In this document: piece after piece, positions 1 to 9,227 of the stretch | Position numbering within the stretch: position 1 is the stretch's first letter | How the letters are laid out: each line of letters begins with the position of its first letter | NCBI GenBank assembly: GCA_937923175.1 | Contig: CALALB010000001.1 | Location: forward strand, 1-64,000 | DNA from: an uncultured Chromatiaceae bacterium | Lineage (GTDB): Bacteria; Pseudomonadota; Gammaproteobacteria; Chromatiales; Chromatiaceae | Reading direction: 5' to 3' | Length of the DNA: 64,000 nucleotides | Translations under genes and position numbers: made by a program | Notes under the pieces: generated by a model | Told to the model about the DNA's origin: nothing | Database searches by the model: none | Seen by the model: only the letters and a program-made list of their open reading frames with translations

Positions 1-10
1 CCCCTTACCC

Positions 11-129
11 CCCTGGCGGCCATAGAGACGTGGCACCACCTGATCCCATCCCGAACTCAGACGTGAAACACGCCTTCGCCTATCCTAGTCTGGCACCCAC
101 GCCAGGCCAACCTCGGCTACCGCCAGGGG
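11..129 (+). rRNA. rrf: 5S ribosomal RNA (divergent 3' half)
   Basis: The core 'cctgatcccatcccgaactc' is the hallmark of bacterial 5S rRNA. The terminal helix is closed by ccctggcgg (11-19) pairing with ccgccaggg (120-128), giving about 119 nt. A T-rich run follows (132-139) and probably acts as the operon terminator. The rest of the rRNA operon would lie upstream of the window. The 3' half departs from the usual form: where most gammaproteobacteria carry a conserved AGAGTAGG loop E strand, this copy reads AACCTCGG, and two bases of the opposite strand also differ. The identity is clear. Whether this copy is functional, diverged or decaying is open. Confidence 0.85.
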
Positions 130-174
130 TTCCTTTTTATAAGGCCGGCCACAGTCTCAGCTAGGAGTTTTATT

Positions 175-216
175 GATCTGCTCCATGGCGCATACGATCT
201 GCTCCATGGCGCATAC
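175..216. repeat. Perfect 21-bp tandem duplication
   Basis: Two identical 21-bp units lie head to tail (175-195 and 196-216), each starting gatctgctcc and ending gcgcatac. They sit in the 140-bp gap between the 5S rRNA and the convergent mutM gene. No gene is disrupted. It looks like a recent slippage or short duplication event, one of three perfect tandem duplications in the window. Confidence 0.9.
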
Positions 217-270
217 GCACGCTTGGCGCCTTGTATCCCTTGCTGACTGCTGCGATAGCCCGTTGATCTC

Positions 271-1098
271 TTATCCCTGACACCTAGGACAGTAAAAACT
301 CGCACGCCCTGAGATTTTGATTCTCTTGATGAGCGAGCCACAGAGTTTACAGGCTTTATCGGCGCGTCCATATATCATCAGCGACTGGGTAAAATAACCC
401 GGTGCCCCGGATTCTCCGACAAAATCGCGCAGCGTCGTTCCCCCGTGTTCGATAGCCTGTAACAGCACCAGGCGGATTGTTTCGGCTAAACGCTGATAGC
501 GATCCAAGTCGATCCGATCGCATGGGCAGGCAGGATGGATGCGGGCATGAAATAGCGATTCGGTGGCATAGATATTCCCGACCCCAACGACTACCCGCCC
601 ATCCATGATGAATGGCTTAATGGCGATGGAGCGTTTGCGGCTGGTTTGCCAGAGATACTGACCATCAAATCGATCGCTCAGGGGTTCAAGACCTAATTCA
701 CAGAGCAATGGATGGGTAATCATTGCTTGCTCAGGGGTTTGAGGAATCCAACAAAATAGACCAAATCGCCTTGGGTCATGGAAACGCAGTCCTTTCCCAT
801 TGACCAGCGCAAGCTCGAGATGATCATGCGGACGATAGGGCTCAGGCTCCTGAACCAGGCGCAGGCTACCTGACATCCCTAGATGGAGCAAAAGGCTTCC
901 TTGATCGAGCTCGACCAGGAGATATTTACCCCGCCTGGTCAGTGTCTTGATCATCCGCCCAGTGAGACGCTCGGCCAGATCGACAGGGACGGGTTGGCGG
1001 AGACGGGGCTGGCGTACCAGCATGCCGATGATTCTTTGACCCTCAAGATGCGGCCTTAGACCGCGCAGCGTTGTTTCAACCTCTGGCAATTCAGGCAT
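271..1098 (-). CDS. mutM: Formamidopyrimidine-DNA glycosylase MutM (Fpg)
   Basis: Bifunctional base-excision repair enzyme that removes 8-oxoguanine and formamidopyrimidines and nicks the abasic site. The mature N-terminus PELPEVET is diagnostic: after Met removal the Pro is the catalytic Schiff-base nucleophile and the following Glu is essential. I therefore start at the second Met (1098), not the one two codons upstream. The C-terminus holds the zinc finger CKLC...CPRC at about residues 245-272. Length of 275 aa is normal for the family. It faces the 5S rRNA convergently and lies 10 bp downstream of the DUF4340 gene on the same strand, so it may be the last gene of that transcription unit. 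Confidence 0.96.
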   Translation of the reverse strand: MPELPEVETTLRGLRPHLEGQRIIGMLVRQPRLRQPVPVDLAERLTGRMIKTLTRRGKYLLVELDQGSLLLHLGMSGSLRLVQEPEPYRPHDHLELALVNGKGLRFHDPRRFGLFCWIPQTPEQAMITHPLLCELGLEPLSDRFDGQYLWQTSRKRSIAIKPFIMDGRVVVGVGNIYATESLFHARIHPACPCDRIDLDRYQRLAETIRLVLLQAIEHGGTTLRDFVGESGAPGYFTQSLMIYGRADKACKLCGSLIKRIKISGRASFYCPRCQG

Positions 1099-1108
1099 CG
1101 GCAAGCCA

Positions 1109-2116
1109 TTAAGGGATGGATACGTCTGGAATCTCGAAAGCGGGCTCGGGGGCGAAAGGATCCTGGCCTAGTCCATCAGGTACGGGTTTGTCGGGTTCAC
1201 CGAGCAAGGGCATGGATTGCTCCCTCATCACTCCTTCAGCATCTGGGTTCAGGCGCACGGTTGGGGGGGCGGTAGGGGATGCTGTTTCGCTCGTTTGGAC
1301 CTGGGGCGCCGGCTCCTTATTTTCCGGCCATTCGTTCAACTCTGGGAAAGGGTCAGTGGCGTTGGAATCGAGGATGAGCTCAATCGGTTCAGCAAGCACA
1401 TAGAGCAACCGCTGATCTAGGCGCGCCCAGCGCCGCCGGTCTGCGGAAACCAGAAAATCCAGGATTGCATGTCCGTCAGATTTGAGTCTGAGCGGTGTTC
1501 CTGCTGGTGCCTCGGCCATGACCTCGACCCGCTCGGCATGCAGGGTAAGCAGGGTATTTAGGGTCTCAGCAGCAAGAGGGATCTCCCCAAGGCGCCCAAA
1601 GATGGGGGCAAACCCGAGCGGAATCAGTTTGGGAGAGACATAGTCGATCGGCGGTGCAATCAGGAGATGATAAAAATGATCGGGGATCAGGTGGACCACT
1701 CCATCGAGTGCCACATAGCGGGCCTGACCAATGGGGTCGGTAAGGCCGAATTGCAGCTCGCGCCCATCGACGCGTAGCCTCAGACGCGGTGGAGAAAGCC
1801 CCAGCTCGCGTAGGTCAACGCTCTGGGCCGGCAGGCTGCGCTCGACCGGGGATTCCAGAACGCCAAGTAGCCGGCTGACCCGGGCATTATCGGCATCAGT
1901 CTGAAAGGGTGTTTCAAGATGCCAGCCTAGGGCTGTTTGGATCAGGTTGAGATTTGGCTCGCCTGGGCGCAAAATCTCGACCCGGTAGACAGCGGCCGGA
2001 TTCAAGTCTGTCAGCACAGGGATAAAACGCGCCCGTTCCAATTCTGCCCGGATCAGGGCAATGAGCAGGATCAGAATCCCCAGGAGGATGCCATTGATCA
2101 GCCACCGTCTAATCAT
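1109..2116 (-). CDS. DUF4340 domain protein of an ABC export cassette
   Basis: Fourth gene of a tightly coupled cassette (ATPase, permease, GldG-like, DUF4340). The start at 2116 gives an ATGA overlap with the preceding gene; an ATG six codons upstream is less likely. The protein (335 aa) has one N-terminal membrane segment (about residues 5-24). A periplasmic beta-rich region of DUF4340 type follows, with the repeated pattern 'LGLSPPRLRLRV', and the C-terminus is Pro/Glu-rich and low complexity. In this family the protein always accompanies GldG-type ABC genes. The transported substrate is unknown. The call rests on context plus recognisable DUF4340 patterning. Confidence 0.8.
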   Translation of the reverse strand: MIRRWLINGILLGILILLIALIRAELERARFIPVLTDLNPAAVYRVEILRPGEPNLNLIQTALGWHLETPFQTDADNARVSRLLGVLESPVERSLPAQSVDLRELGLSPPRLRLRVDGRELQFGLTDPIGQARYVALDGVVHLIPDHFYHLLIAPPIDYVSPKLIPLGFAPIFGRLGEIPLAAETLNTLLTLHAERVEVMAEAPAGTPLRLKSDGHAILDFLVSADRRRWARLDQRLLYVLAEPIELILDSNATDPFPELNEWPENKEPAPQVQTSETASPTAPPTVRLNPDAEGVMREQSMPLLGEPDKPVPDGLGQDPFAPEPAFEIPDVSIP

Positions 2117-3480
2117 GTCCGCCTCATCCGCCACCGATGCAGCATCAGTCCAGCCAGCCCGAACCCGCCAGGCAGGACGACCAGGGTGCCAATCCCGATA
2201 AAGGCGCGCTGCTGTTCGCTTAAGATGAGCGGCGTAGCGCTTGTCGGTGGCGGCGGAAGCTCGGGAAGATCCTCTTCAGCGACCAACCAATGTATTAAGG
2301 CCAAGGCAAGCAGCCGATTATCGGGACGCTCAAAATAGGCATTAGAAAGAAAATCCCCATCACCAGCGATTACGAGGCGTTGTTCGGCTCCTCCTGGCAA
2401 TCGACGGTTGAGTGCTAGGATGACCGGCAAGGGACCCAAGCGCTCGCCGATCACCTCATCCTGACTCAGGGGTCTGTTGAGTGCACCAAGCTCGTTCCAG
2501 CCTTGAGGACTCGTTGTCAGGGCGGCTGCCAGGGTCCAATCGGGCTTTGTGCGCAGCCCGAAGGCTAAGGCGCCGGGTAGGACTGCCGGCCCTTTGCATC
2601 CCTCGGTCAAGGGTTGACCCGGGCCGATGGTCGCTGCCACGGGTGGATCAAACCCAAGCTGCCGGGCGGTGGGATCGATCACCCATCCAGGCAGGATGTC
2701 AAGCTGCAGATATTCCACCAGCAGTTCGAGACCCACCTGAGGGGCAGGGGGGTCCATCAGCCACAACAACGAGCCGCCGCGTTCAATGAACGAGCGCAGT
2801 GCTGTTTGCTCAGGCGGGGATAGCGGTCTTTGGGGTTGAGTCAGGATCACTAAACGGGCATTATCGGGCACGGCCTCGACCTGACTGAGATCCAGGGGGC
2901 GCGCCAGGAAGCCGAGCGCCTCTAGCTCTTGTCCCAGGCGTTTGAGATCAAACCCTGAATCGCCGTCGATCGACCGTTCGCCGTGTCCGGTAATCACCGC
3001 AATCCAGATCTGACGCGGTCGTTTTAGGCGGGCGATAGCCGCTGAAAGTGTGCGTTCGCTGATTTCGGTGAGGGCTTCGCGCCGGCCGCGGTAATCGACC
3101 AGGACCTGGCCTTCGATCTGGATGTCAGCGGCACGGGCCTGTTCGGGGAAACGCCTGGGATCAAGATAGCGGATCTCAAGATCAGGACGCTCGCGCAGAT
3201 AGCGTTGCAAGAATTGACCAATCCGCCGGGCGAGCGAAGACTGGGGATCCGCGAAGATTGTCAGACGCAAAGGCGCATCCAGCCGCTCGAGAATACGGCG
3301 ACTCTCGGCGCTTAGACGATTGGCATGCGTTTGACTCCAATCCCAATAGCGGTCATGACGCGCTGCCAACCAGCCGGAGGCGACCGCGCAGCCTAACAGC
3401 AGGATCGTAAAAAGGCTATCGGCAAGGAGCCGTTCAAACCGAGCGAGGAATAGGCGATAGGTTTGCTGGCTGTGGATCAT
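2113..3480 (-). CDS. GldG-like ABC transporter auxiliary protein
   Basis: A 455-residue membrane-anchored protein: a transmembrane segment near residues 20-40, a long periplasmic ABC_transp_aux domain (patterns ITGHGERS and SLLWLMDPP), and a C-terminal transmembrane segment (about 425-445). This layout is typical of GldG-type partners of ABC-2 exporters. The start at 3480 (MIHSQQTYR) forms an ATGA overlap with the permease stop. The open frame continues 45 codons upstream, but that part lies inside the permease gene and looks non-coding. A role in gliding is not implied: such cassettes are widespread in non-gliding proteobacteria, with unknown cargo. Confidence 0.82.
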   Translation of the reverse strand: MIHSQQTYRLFLARFERLLADSLFTILLLGCAVASGWLAARHDRYWDWSQTHANRLSAESRRILERLDAPLRLTIFADPQSSLARRIGQFLQRYLRERPDLEIRYLDPRRFPEQARAADIQIEGQVLVDYRGRREALTEISERTLSAAIARLKRPRQIWIAVITGHGERSIDGDSGFDLKRLGQELEALGFLARPLDLSQVEAVPDNARLVILTQPQRPLSPPEQTALRSFIERGGSLLWLMDPPAPQVGLELLVEYLQLDILPGWVIDPTARQLGFDPPVAATIGPGQPLTEGCKGPAVLPGALAFGLRTKPDWTLAAALTTSPQGWNELGALNRPLSQDEVIGERLGPLPVILALNRRLPGGAEQRLVIAGDGDFLSNAYFERPDNRLLALALIHWLVAEEDLPELPPPPTSATPLILSEQQRAFIGIGTLVVLPGGFGLAGLMLHRWRMRRT

Positions 3481-4214
3481 CCAAACCGCCGATTGACCAG
3501 AGACCGGTGGGCGAGGGTTAGGAAAAAAAGGGCAAAAACACCAAAATAAACAACATCGCTCAGACGCACCGTTCCCAGCAAGAACCAAAATAGATGCTCG
3601 TTCCAGGCCAACCACCCGAATAGGGAAAGCTCCTGGGTCGTCAAAGCCTCAGCGCGCCCAATGACTGAAAATAGCAGCAAGATACCCAGTGCAGTTAACA
3701 CTGCCGCGCCCGGCTGATCGGTGCGACTAGAGGCATAGAGGGCCACCGCACCAAAGAATAGAGCCGCACAGCCCAGGCCCACTGTGGCCGCTGCAATCTG
3801 GCCCCAATCAAGTTGGGCGCTATCCATCAGCAGGGTGATATTTGCCAAGGGGAGAAGAAATAGGGGTGCGATCAAAAGCTGGAGGGCTATAAATTTACCG
3901 AACAGGATGGTGCCAGGCGAGATCGGTGCGCTTGCAAGCAGGTCATAGGTCCCATCGCGAAACTCAGCGCTTAGCATCCGCATCGCCAGGATTGGAGCGG
4001 CGAACATTATCGGAACCGCGGCAAAGCCGAATAGATTAAGGCATAATTCCTGAGTGAGTGAGGCAAGCCGCTGTTCATCCCCGCGCTGGCTGAATGTCTC
4101 GATGACCTGGAGAAAGATCCAGGCGAGTACAATCTGTTGTGCAGTCAACAAGACCCACCACGGTGGGGTGACAAGAGCGGAACGGATCTCGCGCCCAGCG
4201 ATCGCCAAGATCAT
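3477..4214 (-). CDS. ABC-2 type permease (GldF-like)
   Basis: Integral membrane permease of 245 aa with about six hydrophobic segments. It includes the ABC-2 signature region around 'MRMLSAEFRDGTYDLLASAP' (residues 78-97), where the FRDGTYDLL motif is typical of GldF-type permeases. It overlaps the ATPase gene upstream by ATGA (4211-4214) and the GldG-like gene downstream by ATGA (3477-3480). Translational coupling of all cassette members is therefore likely. Substrate unknown. Confidence 0.87.
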   Translation of the reverse strand: MILAIAGREIRSALVTPPWWVLLTAQQIVLAWIFLQVIETFSQRGDEQRLASLTQELCLNLFGFAAVPIMFAAPILAMRMLSAEFRDGTYDLLASAPISPGTILFGKFIALQLLIAPLFLLPLANITLLMDSAQLDWGQIAAATVGLGCAALFFGAVALYASSRTDQPGAAVLTALGILLLFSVIGRAEALTTQELSLFGWLAWNEHLFWFLLGTVRLSDVVYFGVFALFFLTLAHRSLVNRRFG

Positions 4215-5128
4215 CGGTGCTCCTCCACCCCTACGAGGTCGAAAAAGGTGCGTTCGAGATCGGAGCGGGCAGGGGTGAGTTCAAGCAGATCCAACCCAGC
4301 CGCAAGAATGGCGCGGGCTAGATCGCCAGAGTGAGCGCCCGGCGCAAGATCGACCTGAAAACGATTCGGCCCCAGGGCGAGCACACTGATCACCGGTGCA
4401 AGCGCGCTGAGTTCCATCACCGTGATCTGGTTTCCCAAATGGATAAACCAGGCGTGATGCGGCGGAGCGGCGCTCAGATCAACGTCAAGGCGCACCTGGC
4501 CTTGATAAAGGATCAATACTCGGTCGCAAATAGCCTGCACCTCGGGCAAGAGATGGCTTGAAAGGATAATGCTAGACTCCTGGGCAAGCTCGCGGATTAG
4601 GGCGCGCAAGGCTCGTATCTGGATAGGATCCAAGCCCTCAGTCGGCTCATCGAGCAATAACACCGGCGGGCGATGAATGATCGCTTGGGCGAGTCCCAGG
4701 CGCTGGCGATAGCCCTTGGAAAGCTGGCTGATGAGGCGGCGGCCGTGATCGCTTAAACCGCAGCGCCCCTTGGCTGCAACGATGGCCTGGGGGATGGCGC
4801 GCCTGGGGATACGGCGCAGGCGGGCGCAATGGGCCAGATATTCATCGACCCGCAACTCGGGATAGAGTGGAGGGCGGTCGGGCAGATAGCCGAGATGCCG
4901 TTGAGCAGCGAGCGGGTAGCGCCCAAGATCGATCCCGGCTATCTCGATGTGGCCGCTGCTTGGGGTCAGCAGGCCGCTGAGCAACCTTAGGCAGGTCGTC
5001 TTTCCAGAGCCATTGGGTCCCAGAAGGCCCACAATCTGGCTCCGTTTAAGTTCCAGATTGATCCCCTGCAGGACAGGTTGCCCGCCCAGATGATAATTTA
5101 GATCAATGACGCGAACCAGGGTCTCCAT
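4211..5128 (-). CDS. ABC transporter ATP-binding protein
   Basis: Nucleotide-binding subunit of the export cassette, 305 aa. Walker A is GPNGSGKTT (residues 38-46), the signature is LSKGYRQR, Walker B is VLLLDEPTEGLDP, and the H-loop is SSHLL. The C-terminal 80 residues form an accessory domain common in drug- or GldA-type ATPases. It is the first gene of the cassette and lies 65 bp downstream of feoC, on the same strand. It could be co-transcribed with the feo operon, though no terminator was identified in the gap and this is only inference. Confidence 0.93.
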   Translation of the reverse strand: METLVRVIDLNYHLGGQPVLQGINLELKRSQIVGLLGPNGSGKTTCLRLLSGLLTPSSGHIEIAGIDLGRYPLAAQRHLGYLPDRPPLYPELRVDEYLAHCARLRRIPRRAIPQAIVAAKGRCGLSDHGRRLISQLSKGYRQRLGLAQAIIHRPPVLLLDEPTEGLDPIQIRALRALIRELAQESSIILSSHLLPEVQAICDRVLILYQGQVRLDVDLSAAPPHHAWFIHLGNQITVMELSALAPVISVLALGPNRFQVDLAPGAHSGDLARAILAAGLDLLELTPARSDLERTFFDLVGVEEHR

Positions 5129-5193
5129 AGCGGCTCAAGATAGCTGCTCTTGAGCCTATCTGCCACCGCCGGGCCATCAAGGGCCCTAGCACC

Positions 5194-5409
5194 TCAGTCT
5201 TGCCATTCATACAGCTCGATCTGGGTCGGATCACACTGGCAGCAGCCGCGGCAGTTTGTCCCTGGCGCGAGCCTGCGTACCCGGCCCTTGCGCTCTAAGA
5301 GCTCAAGCATGCCGCGCAGTGCCTCGGCGTCAATGTCAAAGCGATAGGCCAGATCCCTGAGGGCGGCGCGGCGCTGGCTCTGTAAAAAGGCGGAAAGTTC
5401 TCTGATCAT
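5194..5409 (-). CDS. feoC: FeoC-like winged-helix protein
   Basis: A 71-aa protein with a winged-helix fold (about residues 1-50) followed by a Cys cluster, NCRGCCQCD (52-60). That is the FeoC plan, where the cysteines can hold an Fe-S cluster. It overlaps feoB by ATGA (5406-5409). In other bacteria FeoC modulates FeoB stability or senses iron and redox state. Four cysteines within eight residues fit Fe-S binding, though ligation cannot be proven from sequence. Confidence 0.88.
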   Translation of the reverse strand: MIRELSAFLQSQRRAALRDLAYRFDIDAEALRGMLELLERKGRVRRLAPGTNCRGCCQCDPTQIELYEWQD

Positions 5410-7736
5410 GAGCTGATCTCTTGGAAGATTGATTGAGCGGCCAGGTTAACCCGCCGCGCCCAGAACCGCATCATCATGATCAAAATGGCTATCAGACCGA
5501 GTATCCCGCCGATCCATAGGCCTGCGGTGATGGGGGTGCGTTCAAAGGTCGCCGCCTGATAGAACAGGGTTGCGGTCGAAAAGGCCAGGCTCGTGGTCCA
5601 GACCCCAACGAATATCGCCCAGCGCAGCCCTGCTTCACGCACCATAGCCCCCATGGTTGCTACACAGGGGAAATACAGCAATATAAACAGGAGATAGGCA
5701 AAAGCCCCCACGGTTCCATCGAAATGCTCGGCCATGGCCCCGAGGGTGGCAGCCCGGACCCCCTGTTCAGTCAAGGTCTGATCCGGTTCGCTCAGTTCGA
5801 TGATGCTCAGTGGGTCGAGCAGGCGTTCGCCCAATGCCCTGAAGTTCTCGCCGATAGAGGTAACCGCCTCAAGCAGTGCCTGTCCCAGGTCAAAGGGTTT
5901 AGGATCAGCGGTAGGTTCAGATTCCTCGGCCAACTGGCCGTAGAGCGCGTCCAAGGTACCTACGACCACCTCTTTGGCCAAGACCCCTGAAAGGACCCCG
6001 AGAACCGCCGGCCAGTTGTCCTCTTGAATGCCCATGGGGGCAAAGAGCGGGGTGGCGGCGCGGCTGATCTCGGCCAAAAGCGACTGCTCGCTGTCGCGAT
6101 TGCCAAGGGTTCCATCGCTGCCGATGGTCGACAATAGATTGAGGGCCAAGACCATGAGAATGATCACCTTGCCTGCCTGGTGCAAAAAGACCCGCAGCCG
6201 ATCCCAGGTGCGCAGCAGTAACCCTTTAATCGTTGGCAGATGATAGGGCGGAAGCTCCATTAAGAGACCCGAGCTTTCGCCTGGTAACAGGGTATGTTTC
6301 ATCGCCAAACCTGAGAGGATGGCGAGTACAATCCCCGTGAGATAAAGGGCAAAGACTAGGTTTTGTCCCGAATGGGGAAAGAATGCCGCAGCGAACAAGG
6401 CATAGACCGACAAGCGTGCCCCGCAGGACATAAAGGGGTTCATCAGGATGGTCAGCTTGCGTTCGCGTTCGCTCTCCAGGGTGCGAGTGGCCATTACGGC
6501 CGGCACATTGCAGCCAAAACCGACGATCAAGGGCACAAAGGCCTTGCCCGGCAGCCCGAGCGACCGCATGAATCGATCCATGACGAAGGCCGCCCGGGCC
6601 ATATAACCCGAATCCTCGAGAATCGAGAGGACGATATAGAGGCTGGCGACAATCGGGATAAAGGTCCCGACTACCTGGATCCCCCCCCCGATCCCCTCGG
6701 CCAGGATCAGGACCAACCACTCAGGCGCACCGACGCCGGTGAGCAGCGCGCCAAACCCATCGACGAATAGGGCCTGTCCCGCCTGATCGAAAAAATCGAC
6801 AAAGGCCCCACCGATGTTCATGGTAAAGACGAACATCAGATAGATCATCAGCAAAAATAGGGGGATACCGAGCCAACGGCTAAGCACCACCTGATCGATA
6901 CGGTCTGAAAGGGTGCGCTCGATCCGGCGGGTGCTGCGGATGACCTGGCGCGCCAAGGTATGAGCGTGGCTAAAGCGGGTATCGGCGATATGGAGATCGG
7001 CCTCTGTGCCGCTGCGTTCGCCGATCTGTTGGCGCAGGTTCTGGGCAAGCGCCAGAATCCCTGGACTGACCTGTTGTTCGGCAATGGGATCACCCTCTAA
7101 CAGCTTCAGGGCGAGCCAGCGGGCATTGGCGCGCCGAGCGCCTCCCTCGCCGTCGAGCAGGGGTAAAAGCTGCATGATCGCTGATTCAACGCACTCGCCA
7201 TGGATCAGGGGGGTGCCTGCAGGCGTGCGCCCCTCGACCACAGCCAGAAGACGCGCCTGAAGCTCGGTCATCCCCTCCTTGGTGACCGCGACCACTGGCA
7301 CCACCGGACAGCCCAGCGCCTGCGCGAGCCGCTCGGTATCGATCTGAAGCCCCCGCCGGCGGGCGACATCCATCATATTGAGCGCAATCAGGAGAGGCAC
7401 GCCCATCTCGAGGAGTTGAACGGTCAGATACAGATGCCGCTCCAGGTTGGTGGCGTCCAGGACATTGATGATCAGATCCGCCTCGCGCGCCAGAAGATAA
7501 TCGCGCGCCAGCCGCTCATCGACTGAGCTGGCATCGAGCGAATAGATCCCCGGCAGATCGATGACCCGGATCCTGCGCCCGTCCAGCTCAAGATGGCCCT
7601 CCTTGCGCTCGACGGTTACCCCGGGCCAATTACCGGTGGTTTGCCGGATACCGGTGAGTGCATTAAACAGCGCCGATTTGCCACAGTTGGGATTGCCGGC
7701 GAGGGCAACGGTCAGGGGCATTCCAGGAGGGATCAT
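5406..7736 (-). CDS. feoB: Ferrous iron transport GTPase FeoB
   Basis: Inner-membrane Fe(II) transporter of about 776 aa. The N-terminal G domain has G1 GNPNCGKS, a G3 DLPG motif and a G4-type NMMD. A helical GDI region follows, then the C-terminal membrane domain with two Gate repeats containing conserved cysteines ([21 protein letters not shown]). The chosen start at 7736 creates an ATGA overlap with feoA; the ATG five codons later (7721) is an alternative. It forms an operon with feoA upstream and feoC downstream, in the order usual for gammaproteobacteria. Confidence 0.97.
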   Translation of the reverse strand: MIPPGMPLTVALAGNPNCGKSALFNALTGIRQTTGNWPGVTVERKEGHLELDGRRIRVIDLPGIYSLDASSVDERLARDYLLAREADLIINVLDATNLERHLYLTVQLLEMGVPLLIALNMMDVARRRGLQIDTERLAQALGCPVVPVVAVTKEGMTELQARLLAVVEGRTPAGTPLIHGECVESAIMQLLPLLDGEGGARRANARWLALKLLEGDPIAEQQVSPGILALAQNLRQQIGERSGTEADLHIADTRFSHAHTLARQVIRSTRRIERTLSDRIDQVVLSRWLGIPLFLLMIYLMFVFTMNIGGAFVDFFDQAGQALFVDGFGALLTGVGAPEWLVLILAEGIGGGIQVVGTFIPIVASLYIVLSILEDSGYMARAAFVMDRFMRSLGLPGKAFVPLIVGFGCNVPAVMATRTLESERERKLTILMNPFMSCGARLSVYALFAAAFFPHSGQNLVFALYLTGIVLAILSGLAMKHTLLPGESSGLLMELPPYHLPTIKGLLLRTWDRLRVFLHQAGKVIILMVLALNLLSTIGSDGTLGNRDSEQSLLAEISRAATPLFAPMGIQEDNWPAVLGVLSGVLAKEVVVGTLDALYGQLAEESEPTADPKPFDLGQALLEAVTSIGENFRALGERLLDPLSIIELSEPDQTLTEQGVRAATLGAMAEHFDGTVGAFAYLLFILLYFPCVATMGAMVREAGLRWAIFVGVWTTSLAFSTATLFYQAATFERTPITAGLWIGGILGLIAILIMMMRFWARRVNLAAQSIFQEISS

Positions 7737-8065
7737 TGCTCTAAATCCCATGGCTGGACAATCCCCGTTGGCTGAGAGCCAGTAGACCCCTGCGCAAGGC
7801 CTGTTGGCTGTATCTCGCTCGGCTCAGACTCAAGACTGACCCAGAGCTTATCGGCAATCCCCATACCTATCGCGATCCGCAGCGCGCCGCTTGCCACTAC
7901 CAGCCCTCTGCCGCGCCTTTGGATGACCTGCAGCAGCGATCCCTGGCGTAACCCCAGGGCCAGCAGACGCCGGGCGAGCTGGCGTCCAGCCTGGATCTGA
8001 ACCAGCCGGGCTGGGCAGTCCAGCGGCAGATCAATCAAACGAATCAACCGAGTGGCTTGGGACAT
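7733..8065 (-). CDS. feoA: Ferrous iron transport protein FeoA
   Basis: Small cytoplasmic SH3-like partner of FeoB. The core [12 protein letters not shown] ... [17 protein letters not shown] is typical, and a variable C-terminal tail extends the protein to 110 aa. I start at 8065 (MSQATRL). The frame stays open to 8281, but the extra 72 codons do not look like FeoA and the family is normally 75-90 aa. Its stop overlaps the feoB start by four bases. Expression is probably iron-repressed through the Fur-like box at 8583-8601. Confidence 0.92.
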   Translation of the reverse strand: MSQATRLIRLIDLPLDCPARLVQIQAGRQLARRLLALGLRQGSLLQVIQRRGRGLVVASGALRIAIGMGIADKLWVSLESEPSEIQPTGLAQGSTGSQPTGIVQPWDLEQ

Positions 8066-9227
8066 GGGAGGGCGTGTCTTTATGCGCATGGAATGGGATA
8101 GGGCCTGATTAAATCCGAAGGATAACCCGATAGACCAAAGATTAGGCCTGAATGACCGTAGAAGAGGTTGCGGACAGCGTCCCCAAGGCCAGGGGCCGGC
8201 GCCGCGCTGATAGGCCGCACGGCCAGCCCGAAGACCCATGATTTGGCTGTACATACCTGGTTTGAGCATCTGCACTGCCATATTTCGGATAGGGTCTCTA
8301 CCAGGATCCTGGATGCTATGTCTCCACCGATCGCGAGACCCGATTCGCCCCGTCCAATTACCAGGTCTGCGCCTTATTGGGCGATGATCTCAATGCCGAC
8401 ATGCCACCCAAGTTCGGTCAGGCGCTACCTCGGCTTCCGACCGCCATACAGAGTCTAGATGTGTAACTCTCCTAGGGCGGCTGGAGAAAGCTGAAACCCT
8501 AACCCTCGGGGGGATGAACGGCTGAGAGGATGGCAGGCATATAGCCTGGGGGCGCATGGTGAATAATTCCAAGAATATACCAGAGAATGATTATTATTCT
8601 ATCGCCCTTTTCAGTAAATGCAAGCGCTTCTCATTTATTTTTCAGGGGCGCATCCACATCGGCGAGATGACCGTTGCGGCTGCCTGAACAGAGAGGGATC
8701 CCAAGCCGCTTGGGTTTTTAGACTGGGGCATATCACGCCAGGCCTTGGGTGACCGGCATCACTGGGCTGGGGTGGGCAAGGTTGATGCTGGCTCAGGAGA
8801 ACCGGGTTCGCTGGGTGGGGGCAGGGCGCATGGCCATGAGATCATCAAGACCGCATCTCTTTAGGCAAGGGTAATGCCAAACCGGTGCAGCACGCTCAGT
8901 CGGTTTGTTCATTCCAGGGCAGGCTGTATTTAACTTAGGCCACGAGCGAGCTCAAAAATGTCTGACTTGTTTGGGTCAACGCGAGCCAGAACCTAGCCAT
9001 CTAACGCCTGGATCCTGGTGCCTGTCTGCATGCAATCGACAGGTTCGCTGGCGTTAAAGTTCACCACCGATTTTCGCCAGTGATATCAGGTGATATTTCG
9101 AGATAGACCCTGGGCTATAGAGTAGCCGGTCGCGTATTGGTCAGCGCCCGACTGGCCGGTTGAGAGACGATGCAAGCAAGTTAATGGATTTTAGCTGGTG
9201 CTAGGGTTTTTGCGACCTTTTGATCGT
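8066..9227. other. Long region without a supported gene
   Basis: Apart from the Fur-like box, I see no convincing coding frame in these 1,160 bases on either strand. The few short open frames show no family resemblance. A short GC stem followed by five T (8700-8719) resembles a weak terminator on the plus strand but has no gene to terminate. The part nearest feoA would be the feo transcript leader. The rest may be decayed DNA. Confidence 0.5.
8574..8601 (-). promoter_or_regulatory. Putative Fur box with -10 element upstream of feoABC
   Basis: On the minus strand the 19-mer TAGAATAATAATCATTCTC (8583-8601) closely resembles the Fur consensus GATAATGATAATCATTATC. A TATATT hexamer (8574-8579) follows a few bases downstream and could be the -10 box, so Fur would occlude the promoter. 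Local AT content is much higher than the surroundings. The nearest downstream gene on this strand is feoA, about 510 nt away, implying a long 5' leader. Confidence 0.6.

Noticed and set aside
117-371. 84-codon open frame on the minus strand across the tandem repeat
   Set aside because: Overlaps the 5S rRNA and mutM 3' end, contains the tandem repeat translated as a repeated peptide, no resemblance to any family.
7733-8281. Longer FeoA starting at 8281
   Set aside because: The additional 72 N-terminal residues are Arg/Pro/Trp-rich with no FeoA resemblance, and the family is normally short.
8461-8570. TPP-riboswitch-like words (GGCTGAGAGG) in the feo leader
   Set aside because: The words are on the strand opposite to feo, the second conserved TPP half is missing, and no thiamine gene is near.
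8700-8719. Short stem plus TTTTT resembling a terminator
   Set aside because: The stem is only about 5 bp with a small loop and no gene ends nearby on the plus strand.
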